Origin: Silene conica
Taxonomy: Eukaryota; Streptophyta; Magnoliopsida; Caryophyllales; Caryophyllaceae
NCBI GenBank assembly: GCA_029255685.2
Contig: CM055313.2
Coordinates: 40,194,079-40,258,078 of the forward strand
Reading direction: 5' to 3'
Length of the DNA: 64,000 bases
The notes under the pieces are model-generated. The model was not told the origin of the DNA and did not search any database. It saw nothing but the letters and a program-made list of their open reading frames with translations. Shown in pieces: positions 32,383 to 43,971 of this stretch; position 1 is the stretch's first letter; the number at the start of each line of letters is the position of its first letter. The position numbers were made by a program, and so were the translations under genes.

Positions 32383-32916
32383 ACTATAATACAACAGAAA
32401 AGGAATGAGTCCCGACTCGTGTGGGTACCCATTAAGATTAGGGCTAAGATCCCTAAACAATAAAGTCTAGCATCAACTATCAGATTGAGTACTACAAAAT
32501 TATAACATGGCTCGGGATCACATAACCGCATATCACTAGACATGATGAGAGAAGAATTACTAGCACGTTTCAAATCTCTTAACATACCACAACAATATAC
32601 ACCTTTTATTCAAACAGATAAAGATTCATTCATGCTCATGCCCCTTCCGGCTTTTCCAAATCACTTGTACTCAGATTTCTCATAACCTACTTATCACAGT
32701 ACGCTATCACTTCTACCACTTCCTATTCTACCCTTTTCTCTCATATATGCACTCTGGGTTCCCGGGTAAAACTGATAGGGCCTATGGTTCGGTGTGAGGG
32801 GGCCCCAGACTCATACTTCCCCTTTAGTGTGCTCCTAACAGTCCTATCCCGGGGTTCATTTTATTTTGACTCTCCTACATTCATTAGGTTCATTAGGTTA
32901 GGCCTGAGGATCGTTC
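32383..32916 (-). mobile_element. G2 5' leader
   Basis: About 530 non-coding bases between primer site and gag. Its first part, with GATCGTTCGC and GGGGCCCCCTCAC on the plus or minus strand, resembles the G3 leader at 17975-18140. Confidence 0.8.
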
Positions 32917-32928
32917 GCTCTGATACCA
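32917..32928 (-). other. G2 primer-binding site
   Basis: TGGTATCAGAGC on the minus strand, three bases after the 5' LTR. Confidence 0.93.
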
Positions 32929-32931
32929 CTT

Positions 32932-35269
32932 TGTAACACCCCCATTTATTCAAGCGCCTGAACTAGGACTCCTCAGATAAATGAGAGTGTTACCATCTCG
33001 GTTTCCCGAGGCAGTAGATACAAAGGAAGATAAACAGTACTTTAAATATAACGTTAACTCAAAACATGTTCTTACATCCGTGTCCAAAAGTCTTAACAAA
33101 GTAAATAAAGTACAACTCTTATAAAACTGACTAAGGTGATCTAGACATCTAAAACTGGTCTGGATCCAAGCTCTTCCTCCCATAGCTCCCCCTTAGTCTC
33201 AGCCACCTGTCAATCTGCTCCCCAAAAGTTGGTTCATCACAGGTGATCACGAATACACAGGGTCAACCACGAGGTTGAGTAGGGAAAAGAGTAAGTAAAA
33301 CAACAATATAATAAACTCCGCACCGATCCAACGCCAAATAAACTCCGCACCGATCCAACACCGTATAAACTCCGCACCGATCCAACACCATATAAACTCC
33401 GCACCATATAAACTCCGCACCGATCCAACACCATATAAACTCCGCACCGATCCAACACCATAAATACTCCGCACCGATCCAACTCCGAATCACAAGGCAC
33501 AATATATATATATCCACAATATTTCGGAATGATAAAGATAATATAATTCAACGATCACATGATAAATCACACAAATATGCTTATTCACAAATATGAACAG
33601 ATTTCATCTTATTATAATCAATATTTTCCCCTACCTGAAATAGCAGGAAAAGTAGATACGCCCAAGCTCGTTAGAAGTGTTCCACACGAAACTCGCTACC
33701 TAAACATATATACGTAACGAATTAAAGTACTTCCCGAAACCAAAACAACCCATACTTACTTTAATTAGAAACCTTCCATAAATGGAAAGTTTCCAAAAAT
33801 AGAAACCCTTTATAAAAAGAAAGTTTCCATAAATAGAAACTTCTCAAACTTATAAATTCCCGACTCATAAACTTCAATTACACGATAAAGGAAAATAAAA
33901 GGAATGAAAAACGGCTTTTAGTACTTAGTAGAAATATCATAATTAAAATATGATTAATAAGAGACTTCAACCAACAATAAAAATAATAAAAGTAATAATA
34001 ATAACAATAATACTCATAATAATAATAATATGACAATAATAGTAATAATAATAAGTAAAAGGAACAAAACACGAATCACCACCCTTAACCAACCCGACTC
34101 CCACTAAACTCATCCTCCTAACACCTCCAACATCCTACCACCACCACCAACAACCACCAGCCACGGTACTTAGCACCACCCTAAGCATCCGTGACCGCCG
34201 GCCGTCGAGTCGTCCGTCGCCGGCGAGGAGAACCAGCCCCTTAAACCCGGACTGACCCCTCACCCCACCAACCAACCAGCCTCCTTAACCCGACTGTCGA
34301 CAACTCCTATTAACCAAACCACCTCCCGCGACGGCTGCCCAGACCACTCCTGACACCAGGCTACTGACCCATGGTGGTACCACCGTGTCGACCTCCCCCG
34401 AGTCAACGGTGGTACCCCTCCCAAAACACCCCTGCAACCCCGTGAAACCAGACTCTGCAAAACAGGGTACGACCAGAGACACGAACCATGCTACTGCCGC
34501 CTCCTTAACCGCCAAATCCCGACACGACAAACACCATGACCTACCCTTGACCACCACAAATCATAAAACGCAAACACCCAGAACCAAAACCAAAAAGATT
34601 ATACTCGAAATACCCACACAAAACCATACGAACAAGGCCCTGACTGAGAAGGAATTAATTTAGTTGTTTCAGGCGACAAAACCACCCTTACTGGTGGTTC
34701 CTGGCAGCCAACGGTGACCCCTACTGTAGACCAAACACTAGTACTAACGACATGGATTAAGTTTAAACCCAGAACTGGACTCGCAGCCATGAATAAACAT
34801 ACGAAAGTTACAGAAATTACAGGTAAACGCAAAGAAGAAGAACGAGAACGTGTTGACATACCCCTTTCTGGTTCAGATCGACGCAGTTCTGACCACCCTA
34901 TGACCACCGTGACCACCACCCTTAGAAAAATGCTATGTCGGCTGTCAGACTATGAGGTTTTGGTATGCTAGATAGGGTTGATTAGGTCAGGGTGTTAGCT
35001 TAAATATGACGGCTTGAAGTAAGGTGTAGTTAGGGTTAGAAACGTGGGCTGCTTCCTTGTGTTTTGCACGCATATCGAGGCCCATGGCCGTGCTGCCATG
35101 GGTCCTGGGTTCGAACCTCAACAACTACACATTTCTATTATTATCTTAAGGTGGCTAGTTTCCCCTTTCTAGTCCCATCTAAAGCCAAAACAATCTTATA
35201 AAACGAGTACGAACAACCTTATAAAACGAACGATTTAAAACAAAAGAAACCAAAAAACGAGGTATTACA
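32932..35269 (-). repeat. G2 5' LTR
   Basis: 2,338 bases, nearly identical to the other LTR. Minisatellite at 33311-33488; hairpin plus T-arm-like motif at 35081-35122. Confidence 0.95.
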
Positions 35270-35274
35270 CCTTT

Positions 35275-36385
35275 AGGTCACACCTTTAGGACAATTCCCT
35301 TAATTGAAAAAAATGATCAAATGTGTATTGATACGATTTGATCATATTCCTTAAACTCGTATATCGAGAAATTAGAGGTTGAATCTTAATGTAAGATTTA
35401 TGTTTAAAATTGAAATGTTTCAATTGTTAAACAGTAAACGATATTTTATTATATCGAAATTAGAATGAATTGGGTTATAATTGATACAAAGGTTGTAAAT
35501 CGTATTGACGATAATTATAAATAATCATTTTACAATTGTAATTTCGAATTACTTGTCAATTAATAAATAGGATTTATTTAATTATAATATTTATACGATA
35601 AATATTTATATATCTATTTTTTATGATAGATTAATTATATTGTATTGTGACATATAAAATGTCACAATTTTATACAAACTATTCATTTGACAAATTGTAA
35701 AATGAAGTCCATTTTATGGACTAAATGGGACGGATAAGAGGAGATGGTGGTATGGATTATTAGTGTATTAAACACACTATAATCATTATGTTTTAGACAT
35801 AATTCTTGAGACAACCACCTAGGCCACCCTAAGAGCCTTGAGAAAGGAGAATGTTCCGTTGTTGCTCTTCCCTATGGCCGGCCTCCCCTTCCCAAGTATG
35901 AGCATGCTTAAGCCATTTAATCATCTTATGAAATAACATGCCTCATATATATATATATGATATGATATTCATTCTACTTCTTCTTCTCTTCTTAGCCGAA
36001 AATTCACCAAGCAAGGAGAGATTATTCAACCTCTAAAATACTTATTATAAGATAATAACTTATACTATTTGTAGTATTAAAATTACATTCTAATAAGAGT
36101 GATTAGAATTATTTAAGGAAGAAACCGATTTCTATTCTAGCAAAATACAAGGCTTCGGTTTATTGAGGAATTGTCTTGGTGCATCCAAAGGAGGTATTCT
36201 ATTTTGGGTACTCGGAGGATCATCCTTGCTAAACATTTGGACCGTGTGTAAGGGTTCAAATACTCTCCTTATTTCCGCATTATTAGCATGCATAAGATCG
36301 TTTTAACATGTAAATTAATATGTTAATCACAAGGTTAGTTTAGTATGACTAAAATTAGTTTATGAGCAACTAATATAACCTAACA
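35275..36385 (+). repeat. C2 3' LTR, second part
   Basis: Continues the C2 LTR after G2 and ends CCTAACA at 36385, next to the GACAC duplication. Confidence 0.93.
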
Positions 36386-36390
36386 GACAC

Positions 36391-39300
36391 TGCTTCTACT
36401 GTTTGCCGCCGTTGTGGTAAACCGCTTCATCCAGGGTTTGATTGTTTCAAGAATGCCTATAAGTGTTATACTTGTAATGGATAAGGGCATAGGTCCTTTG
36501 ATTGTCCTGAGAAGGATACTGTTCTTGGCAAGGCTGCCACTGCTGCTGCAGCGACTAGAGGAGGAAAGCCGAAAGGGAAGATTTTTGTGATGACTAGGGC
36601 TGAGGCTGAGGCTCATCCAGATATTGTTGCCGGTATCTTTTCTGTTCTTGGCGCTGAGTGCCTTATTTTGTTCGATACTGGAGCTTCTCTTTCTTTTATA
36701 TCGACTCAGTTCGCAGACCGTTTAGCTCTTGAGTCTTCATTGGTTGAGGAGACTTCCATTTCCTTACCTTCTGGAGACGTGTTTTCCTGCTCTTCGTCCC
36801 ATAGGGATGTTCCTATTATTATTGGTCAAGCCACATTTCCAGCGGACTTACTGAGATTTCCTCTCGAGGAGTTTGACATTATCCTCGGTATGGATTGGTT
36901 ATCGCGATACCCTGCTTGCTTCGACTGTCGCGACCAGAAAATCTGCTTGAGGAGTTCTTCAGGAGTTCGTGTTTCCTATAGGGGAACTCGCCCTCAAAGG
37001 GGTGTTCGTGTTATCTCTTCGATGAAAGCATCTCATCTTCTTAGGAAGGGTTGCCAAGCCTTCCTGTGTGTTGTTACAGCTGTTAAGCCATCGCTACCGA
37101 AGCTTGAGGATGTAGCCATTGTTCGTGAGTATCCAGATGTTTTCCCAGATGACTTGCCAGGGATACCGCCAGAGAGAGATGTGGAGTTTACTATTGAGCT
37201 TGTTCCAGGTACCGGACCGATTTCTAAAGCTCCTTACCGTATGGCTCCGCCAAAGTTGAAAGAGTTGAAGCAGCAATTGGAAGAGATGATCGAGAAAGGA
37301 TTCATTAGACCGAGTGCTTCTCCGTGGGGTGCTCCCGTTTTGTTCGTTAAGAAGAAAGATGGTTCCATGAGACTTTGCATTGACTATAGAGAGCTGAACC
37401 GAGTGACCGTGAAGAATAGATATCCTTTGCCTAGGATAGATGACTTGTTTGATCAGTTTAGAGGTGCTTCTAGGTTTTCTAAGATTGATCTTCGATCGGG
37501 TTATCATCAGATTCCAGTGAGAGAGGCTGATATTGCGAAGACTGCTTTTCGTACCAGATATGGGCATTTTGAGTTCGTGGTTATGCCTTTTGGGTTGACT
37601 AATGCACCTGCTATCTTCATGGATCAGATGAACCGTACCTTTAGTGAGTATCTTGACACTTGTGTTGTGGTGTTTATTGATTATATCCTCATTTACTCTA
37701 AGACCGATGACGAGCATGCTGAGCATCTTAGATTGATCCTTGGGATTTTACGTCGTCAGAAGTGGTTCGCGAAGTTCTCTAAGTGTGAGTTTTGGCTTTC
37801 TAAGGTTGCATTTCTTGGACATGTGATATCTAGTGAGGGAGTTATGGTTGATCCCGCGAAGATTGAGGCCGTAGTTGATTGGGAGAGTCCCAAAGATGTT
37901 GGGGAGATCCGTAGTTTCCTTGGATTGGCTGGTTATTATCGTAGATTTGTTGAGGATTTCTCTAGATTGGCTCGCCCGATGACTTAGTTGCTGAAGAAAG
38001 AAGCCAAATTTGTGTGGACCGACAAGTGCGAGAGTTCTTTTCAGGAGTTGAAGACCAGACTGACTTCCGCCCCCGTGTTAGCTTTGCCATTGATTGGAGT
38101 TGACTTCGATGTGTATTGTGATGCTTCGATGTTAGGAATAGGATGTGTACTGATGCAAAGTGGTAAGGTGATAGCCTATTCATCTAGACAGTTGAGAGTT
38201 CACGAGGTGAACTATCCGACACATGACCTGGAGTTAGCCGCAGTCGTTCATGCTTTGAAGATGTGGCGACATTATCTGATTGGATCCCATTGCCGTATTT
38301 TCAAAGATCACAAGAGTCTTAAGTACATTTTTACCCAGAAGGACCTTAACATGAGACAGAGACGTTGGCTAGAGTTAGTGAAAGATTACGACATCGAGTT
38401 GTTATATCATGAGGGAAAAGCCAATGTAGTTGCTGATGCGCTTAGCCGCAAGACTTCTCACTCGATTAGTGCCATGAGAGTATTGGCCGATGAGTTGTGT
38501 TCCGAGTTCCGGAAATTGAGGTTAGAGATGGTGGGTAGTGGTTTTGATTGGTTAGCTGCTATGACTGCCGAGCCGTCTTTATATTGGGAGATTCGCCAGA
38601 GTTTACCTTCAGATGCCAATTTCAAGAAGTTCGAGGCTAAGATTTCGAGTGGTGTTGCACCTGACTTAGTGATTGATGCTGATGGTTTCCTTAGGTTCCA
38701 TGGTAGGATGTATGTTCCCGATGTGCCATATCTGAGGAAGAGGGTTCTTGATGAGGCTCATTTGACACCGTATTCAGTTCATCCGGGTAGAGAGAAGATG
38801 TACAAGGACTTAGGACTTATATTTTGGTGGCCCGGGATGAAGAAAGACATTCTGGATTATGTTAGTAGGTGCTTGACTTGTCAACAAGTCAAGATAGAGC
38901 ATAGGAGGCCTGGTGGTTTGTTACAGCCGCTTCCCGTCCCTCAGTGGAAATGGGAATGCATATCTATGGATTTTGTGACAGCTTTGCCTAAGACTGTGGG
39001 AGGCAAAGATGCGATTTGGGTTATTGTGGATCGACTAACTAAGTGCGCTAGATTCATGCCGATCAGAGAGACGTGGGATATGGACCGTTTAGCCAGGGCT
39101 TATATTTCTGAGATAGTCCGTTATCATGGTGTCCCGAAGGAGATCGTTTCAGATCGGGATCCGAGGTTTTGTTCTAGATTCTGGAAGGCTTTACAGGAGG
39201 CTATGGGTAGCCGTTTGTTGATGAGCACCGCATTTCATGCCGCGACCGATGGTCAGTCCGATAGGACTATACAAACACTAAAGGATTTGCTCCGCGCTTG

Positions 39301-40009
39301 TGCCCTCGATTTTCAGAGTTCTTGGGAGCAGTGTTTGCCGTTGGTAGAGTTTTCTTACAACAACAGTTAACATGCTTCCATTGGTATGGCTCCGTACGAG
39401 GCTCTTTACGGAAGAAAGTGCCGTAGCCCGATCTGTTGGGATCAGGCGAGTGACGTGCGCGACCTTGGGCCTGACCAGCTAGCCGAGACCATTGACCGTG
39501 TACAGCTCATTAGGAATAGGATGAAGGCCGCTCAGGACCGGCAGAAGTCCTATGCTGATGTCCGTCGTAGACCCTTAGAGTTCGAGGAGGGTGACAGTGT
39601 CTTTTTGAGGGTGTCTCCGATGAAGGGCGTCAAGAGGTTTGGTGTTAAGGTCAAGCTGAGCCCTAAGTACATTGGACCTTTGGTGATCGCTAAGAAGATT
39701 GGCGCTGTAGCTTATCGTTTGGACTTGCCTCCTAGTTTGGGCAAGGTTCATAACGTCTTTCACGTTTCCCAGCTTCGCAGATATGTTAGTGATCCGAGTC
39801 ATGTACTGCACAGAGAGATCGAGAACCTAGAGCCGAGTCTTGCCTTCGAGGAGCGTCCAGTGAAGATCCTTGACCGACAGGAGAGGAAGCTTAGGAGCAA
39901 GGTGGTGCCCATGGTGAAGATCCTATGGCGTTGCTGTGATGTCGAGGAGCAGACTTGGGAGATTGAGGCATCGATGCGTATCGCGCATCCTTCCCTTTTC
40001 GATTGAGGT
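36391..40009 (+). pseudogene. G1 gag end and pol
   Basis: Resumes the G1 coding region after C2. In order it holds gag zinc-knuckle sequence (CRRCGKPLHPGFDC, then a CYTCNG... knuckle), protease ([12 protein letters not shown]), reverse transcriptase ([30 protein letters not shown]), RNase H (YCDASMLGIGCVLMQ), integrase with an HHCC finger (SRCLTC) and SMDF / VSDRDPRF motifs, and a C-terminal chromodomain ending in LFD. The order protease-RT-RNase H-integrase-chromodomain is that of Tekay/Del chromoviruses. The coding region is broken in a few places. It is very close in sequence to G5. Confidence 0.92.
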
Positions 40010-40060
40010 ATAATTAGTTAGAAGTTATCTTCGTTCGAGTTTCGAGGACGAAACTTTTTG

Positions 40061-40073
40061 AAGTTGGGGTGAT
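40061..40073 (+). other. G1 polypurine tract
   Basis: AAGTTGGGGTGAT directly before the 3' LTR, following the conserved GTTTCGAGGACGAAAC stretch. Confidence 0.85.
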
Positions 40074-41029
40074 TGTAACAGCCCATATTTTCGTAAAATC
40101 TAATTTAAGCGTTTTAAGTTATTTTACGTAATAAAATAATATTTTAATAATTTATTTCGAAAGATTCTAATTTAATAAGTAAGATCCGTCTTAAGAACCT
40201 TAAGTCCTTAAGACGAATACAAACTTGGTAGACTTAAACTTGTATCTTAAATATTCGTTCAAGTGTCCGACCCGTTTTATTGACTCGGGAAGGACAACCC
40301 ATAAACCCCCTTAAAACCCCTAAGTCGATATATTCATCCTCCACCTTCAAACATTTCACTGTAAAAATAATCCTCACAAAACCTCCATTTTATTCATCTC
40401 TTTTTGAGAAATTCTTCATCATCCGTTCATCGATTTGAGGTAACAATAGCATTTTTGGAATCCTCATTCAATTTCCAAGCCATCTATCACTTTAGTTTTT
40501 CATTTCTTTCACTTCGAAAAATCTGTCCATTTTGTAAGGAATCGTTTTCTATCCTAAATTTCGGTTTCTTTGTTTGTAGGAGTGGGCTTAGACGATCCAG
40601 AGGTCGATAGCTACTTGGTTGAGGAGGATATTTAGCCGGAATCGCTTGAAATGTGACGATAATGAGATAACTCGGCCTTTATGTGTATATTAGCAAGTTT
40701 GTGGTGTTCTTGTATTTAGTTCCTGATTTTGTTAAAATATAATGCTTAAAGGACTTAGTAACATGTTTAGGAATGTGTTATTGTGTTGAATTCAAGCTTG
40801 TTGATGTTCTTAAGATCATATGTTTTTTTTCTGAAATTTGCACATTTTGCGACGGATACTCTATGTAATCATTTAGGATTGTTATGGGACTTGTATGCTG
40901 TTAGGATAGTGATATTTGATGTTTATAATGTTGGGCAAATCATACTTGTAGTGATTATTGAAGTTTATAGGTCGATTTGTGACGTTTGAAAAGGATTGGA
41001 AAATGCGATTATGCGTTACAGGCTCTCTG

Positions 41030-41408
41030 AGCCGGTCGACCGACCGGCCGCCGGTCGACCGGCTGAGAGTGCGTTTATGTGTTTTTCGTGTTTTCGAGAA
41101 TTTGGCCTTGGACTGCCAGCCGGCCGACCGGCTGCCTGCCGACCGGCTGGTAGTCTCTTGTGTTGTGTCTTGTTGCGAAAAACCTAGGAAGAATGGGAGC
41201 CCAGCCGGCAGACCGGCCGCCTGCCAGCCGGCTGGGAGTGTATTTGGGTTGGTTTACGAAATAGCAAAGGCAAGGGAAATGGGGTTCCCAGCCGGCCGAC
41301 CGGCTGCCTGCCGACCGGCTGGGAGTCTTTATGTGTTTTGTTTTCAAAAAGGAAGTGTAGGCTGAGGAGGTTACCAGCCGGCCGACCGGCCGCCTGCCGA
41401 CCGGCTGG
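41030..41408 (+). repeat. GC-rich palindrome cluster, G1 3' LTR
   Basis: Homologous to 7763-8102 but with longer first and third modules, showing that the modules gain or lose CCGGC/GACCGG units. Confidence 0.85.
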
Positions 41409-41701
41409 GGACCCTTGTAAGCTATTTTGAAATCGTAATTTATTCGTAACTTTCAAACGGTTAATCGGTTTTGATTGAAAATCGTTTTGTATACCCGTGT
41501 TATGTATGTGAGGTCCCCGGAGGACGGGCAACATTATATTGGGTTCGGGAATGGAGTAAGGATAGAGACCCCCCGGTCGGGTAACCGAAAGGGAAACCGG
41601 CTCTCCCCCATCTTAGTTCCCGGGGTCAATTAAATGTTGATTAGAAGTTGAAAGGTAGAGCTATAGAGTAGTTCATAGACCTGGATGATATTGTTTTGAT
41701 G

Positions 41702-42290
41702 CGTATTAAGTTATGCCTTAAGCTGGCCTCTGAACTTAATACGTAGGTTGTTTGTCGTGTATGGGAACATGCGTTGAGTTTTCGCCTCTGAGTTCCATAC
41801 ATGTCTGTTTGTCGTGTCTGGGACATGCGTTGAGTTTTCGCCTCTGAGTCCAGACATGTATGTGTGATCGCGTCAGGACATGCCTTAAGCTGGCCTCTGA
41901 GTCTGACGAGTAGAGCAACTGCACGACGGGGCAGTCAGGTTGTCATACCTTACCCGGAGTGCAGGTGTTTGGTGCTAGAACATGCGTTGAGTTTTCGCCT
42001 CTGAGATTAGTACCTTGTGATGTGGTAGGGGAACATGCGTTGAGTTTTCGCCTCTGAGTTCCTTACTTGTGATAGTCTATTGAAAGCTAGTCCATGCGTT
42101 GAGTTTTCGCCTCTGAGTCTAGTGTTCTGTGATAGCCGGTCCATGCGTTGAGTTTTCGCCTCTGAGTCCTTGCCTGATATTGTGAACTTGGTATCTAGGT
42201 TATGCGTTAAGATGTCGCCTCTGAACCTTTATACTTGCTGAATGTTTGGTAACTAGGTTATGTCTTAAGTTGACCGCTTAACCTCTTTAC
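41702..42290 (+). repeat. Hairpin array (10 units), G1 3' LTR
   Basis: Same array as at 8394-8933 with one more unit; the span is 49 bases longer, one unit length. Unit 4 here pairs better (CGTCAGGAC with GTCTGACG) than in the 5' LTR. Confidence 0.85.
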
Positions 42291-43011
42291 TTGATGTTAT
42301 ATCTGCTTACCTTAGAGTTTGGTACAGTGTCAGATATGCATGTTGAAGTTTATGATTATATTGCTTGAGTTGTAATCTTTTCATCCAAGGCATTGGATGA
42401 CTCTTTTATCGGTTTCATAAATAGTTGGATTGAAAGACCCCCCGACTGGGTAACCAGTAGGGAAACCGGCTCTCCTTCCTAACGGTTTATGAAGTTGGTT
42501 GAGAGCCGTGCACTAGAGTCTGCATGTTAGTAAGAGATCAGATGATGAGATGTTTATGCTTCACATGTTGATATATGTTGGAGTGTTCTGTATTGTTTTA
42601 TGTGTTACGTGTTGTCACAAAAGGTGGCTAGGAGAACTCTAGTCACTCCCCACTGATTTTGGCGTAAATGTTTTCATGTATGTAGGTACATGCAGGTTGG
42701 AGATGGGATCACAGGAGGGCTAGCGAGTGATGATCCTTCATCATGTGACTTATACCCTATCGTTAGCTAGACTGTTAGACTTTCGTTACTTTACGTTTTG
42801 GTGCCTGTAGGGATGTTCCATCCCAGGCTGTGTATATATTTCATTTCAGTACTTAGAACTGTTACTTATCTATTTTGGTTTCAGTTTCAGTTTCTGTTTC
42901 AGTTTAAGACTTCTCGCATGTTGTTTATCTTTTAAAAAGTTTTAATTCCGCTGCATTTTTAGTACTTTTGTATGTTTATATTTCCGCTTTCGCGAGGGGT
43001 TTTACATGCAC

Positions 43012-43971
43012 TCTTGCCTTATCATGTGGATACGAGTTACATTTAAATAATTGTTATTTTGTACCGTCTCTTTTCAAAAACATTATTTCTGTTGCAATGT
43101 TAGACATTGAAGGATATAGGTTTTCCATTAAGAACAATTGTTGTGTAATTTCTAAACATGACATGGTCGTTGGCCATGCTACATCAATTAATGGAATCTA
43201 TGTTTTGGAAATTTCGGAGTCGTCTCACGATGTCTATAACATACAAAACAAAAAGGATAAAGACAAATGACCCAAATGAATCATATATTTGGCATTGTCG
43301 ACATGGTCATATAAATGAGAATCGCATCAAAAGATTGGTAAAGACCAATATAATTAAACTATTCGAATATGAATCATATGGTACATGCGAAGCTTGTCTT
43401 CTAGGAAAAATGACTCGTAATCCCTTTAGTGGTAAAGGAACACGAGCTAGTGAATTGTTAGGGCTCATACATACGGATGTATGTGGACCACTAATAATCA
43501 CCGCTAGGGGCAATTATGACTATTTCATTACCTTAACCGATGATTTAAGTAGATATGGGTATATCGACTTAATGAAATATAAAAGTGAAGCTTTTAAGAA
43601 ATTTTAACTAATTTCAAAATGAAGTAGAAAACCAACTCGACAGAAAGATTAAAGCACTACGATCCGATCGTGGTGGTGAATATCTTAGTAACGAATTTGA
43701 TTCACATCTAAAAGAATGTGGCATTGTGTCACAACTTTCACCTCCGGGAACGCCACAACTTAATGGTGTGGCAGAAAGGAGGAATCGAGCCTTATTAGAT
43801 ATGGTCTGATCAATGATGAGCCAAACAGACTTACCTGATTCGTTTTGGGGATTTGCGATCCTCGCCGCCATCAAATCGTTGAACAATAGTCCAACGAAAG
43901 CGACCGATAAGACTCCATATGAGATGTGGAAAGGAAAGGTTCCTAACTTATCCTATATGAAAATATGGGGA
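43012..43971 (+). pseudogene. C1 protease-to-integrase remnant
   Basis: Continues C1 after G1. It encodes the region after the protease (YELHLNNCYFVPSLFKNIIS), the integrase zinc finger (HCRHGH, CEACLLGK) and catalytic-core blocks (HTDVCGPL, RSDRGGEYLS, PQLNGVAERRNR, SFWGFAI). G4 interrupts it within the integrase C-terminal part. It is broken, with about three visible breaks. It is nearly the same as C3 at 56640-57640 on the opposite strand. Confidence 0.88.

Larger units (their letters stand above)
25279..35269 (-). mobile_element. G2: young, whole-looking Tekay/Del-like Gypsy in the C2 3' LTR
   Basis: A minus-strand element of 9,991 bases with the target duplication CCTTT (25274-25278 and 35270-35274). 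Parts read on the minus strand: 5' LTR (35269-32932), tRNA-Met primer site, one uninterrupted gag-pol frame ending in a chromodomain, PPT, and 3' LTR (27600-25279). It looks whole, with no visible break. The LTRs differ by about four substitutions plus one 16-base length change in a minisatellite, that is about 0.2 %. This suggests an insertion of the order of 0.1 million years ago and makes it the youngest layer here. The LTR ends are shared with G3, G4 and G6. Confidence 0.95.
10421..36385 (+). mobile_element. C2: Copia element with gag but no pol, inserted in G1
   Basis: A plus-strand Copia element with the target duplication GACAC (10416-10420 and 36386-36390). It has a 5' LTR, primer site, long leader, gag, non-coding internal sequence holding G3, a PPT, and a 3' LTR split by G2. 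Without G3 and G2 it is about 8.3 kb. The gag frame is open, but no integrase, RT or RNase H is recognisable in the 2.3 kb between G3 and the PPT. The element is therefore non-autonomous, of the kind described as TR-GAG. The LTRs differ by about 0.8 % by eye, suggesting roughly 0.3-0.6 million years. Confidence 0.88.
6807..43006 (+). mobile_element. G1: Tekay/Del-like Gypsy inserted in C1
   Basis: A plus-strand chromovirus-type Gypsy element bounded by the 5-base target duplication TGCAC (6802-6806 and 43007-43011). It starts TGTAACAGCC and ends GGTTTTACA. Parts are a 5' LTR, gag, the C2 insertion, then the gag end, protease, RT, RNase H, integrase and chromodomain, a PPT and the 3' LTR. Without C2 it would be about 10.2 kb. 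It is broken, with roughly four or five visible breaks. The LTRs differ by about 1.4 % over their first 0.9 kb (counted by eye), which suggests an age of roughly 0.5-1 million years. G5 is a second copy of the same family. Confidence 0.93.
40074..43006 (+). repeat. G1 3' LTR
   Basis: 2,933 bases ending GGGGTTTTACA. It holds the GC-rich palindrome cluster (41030-41408), GNRA hairpins (41577-41588 and 42445-42458) and the hairpin array (41702-42290). Confidence 0.94.
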
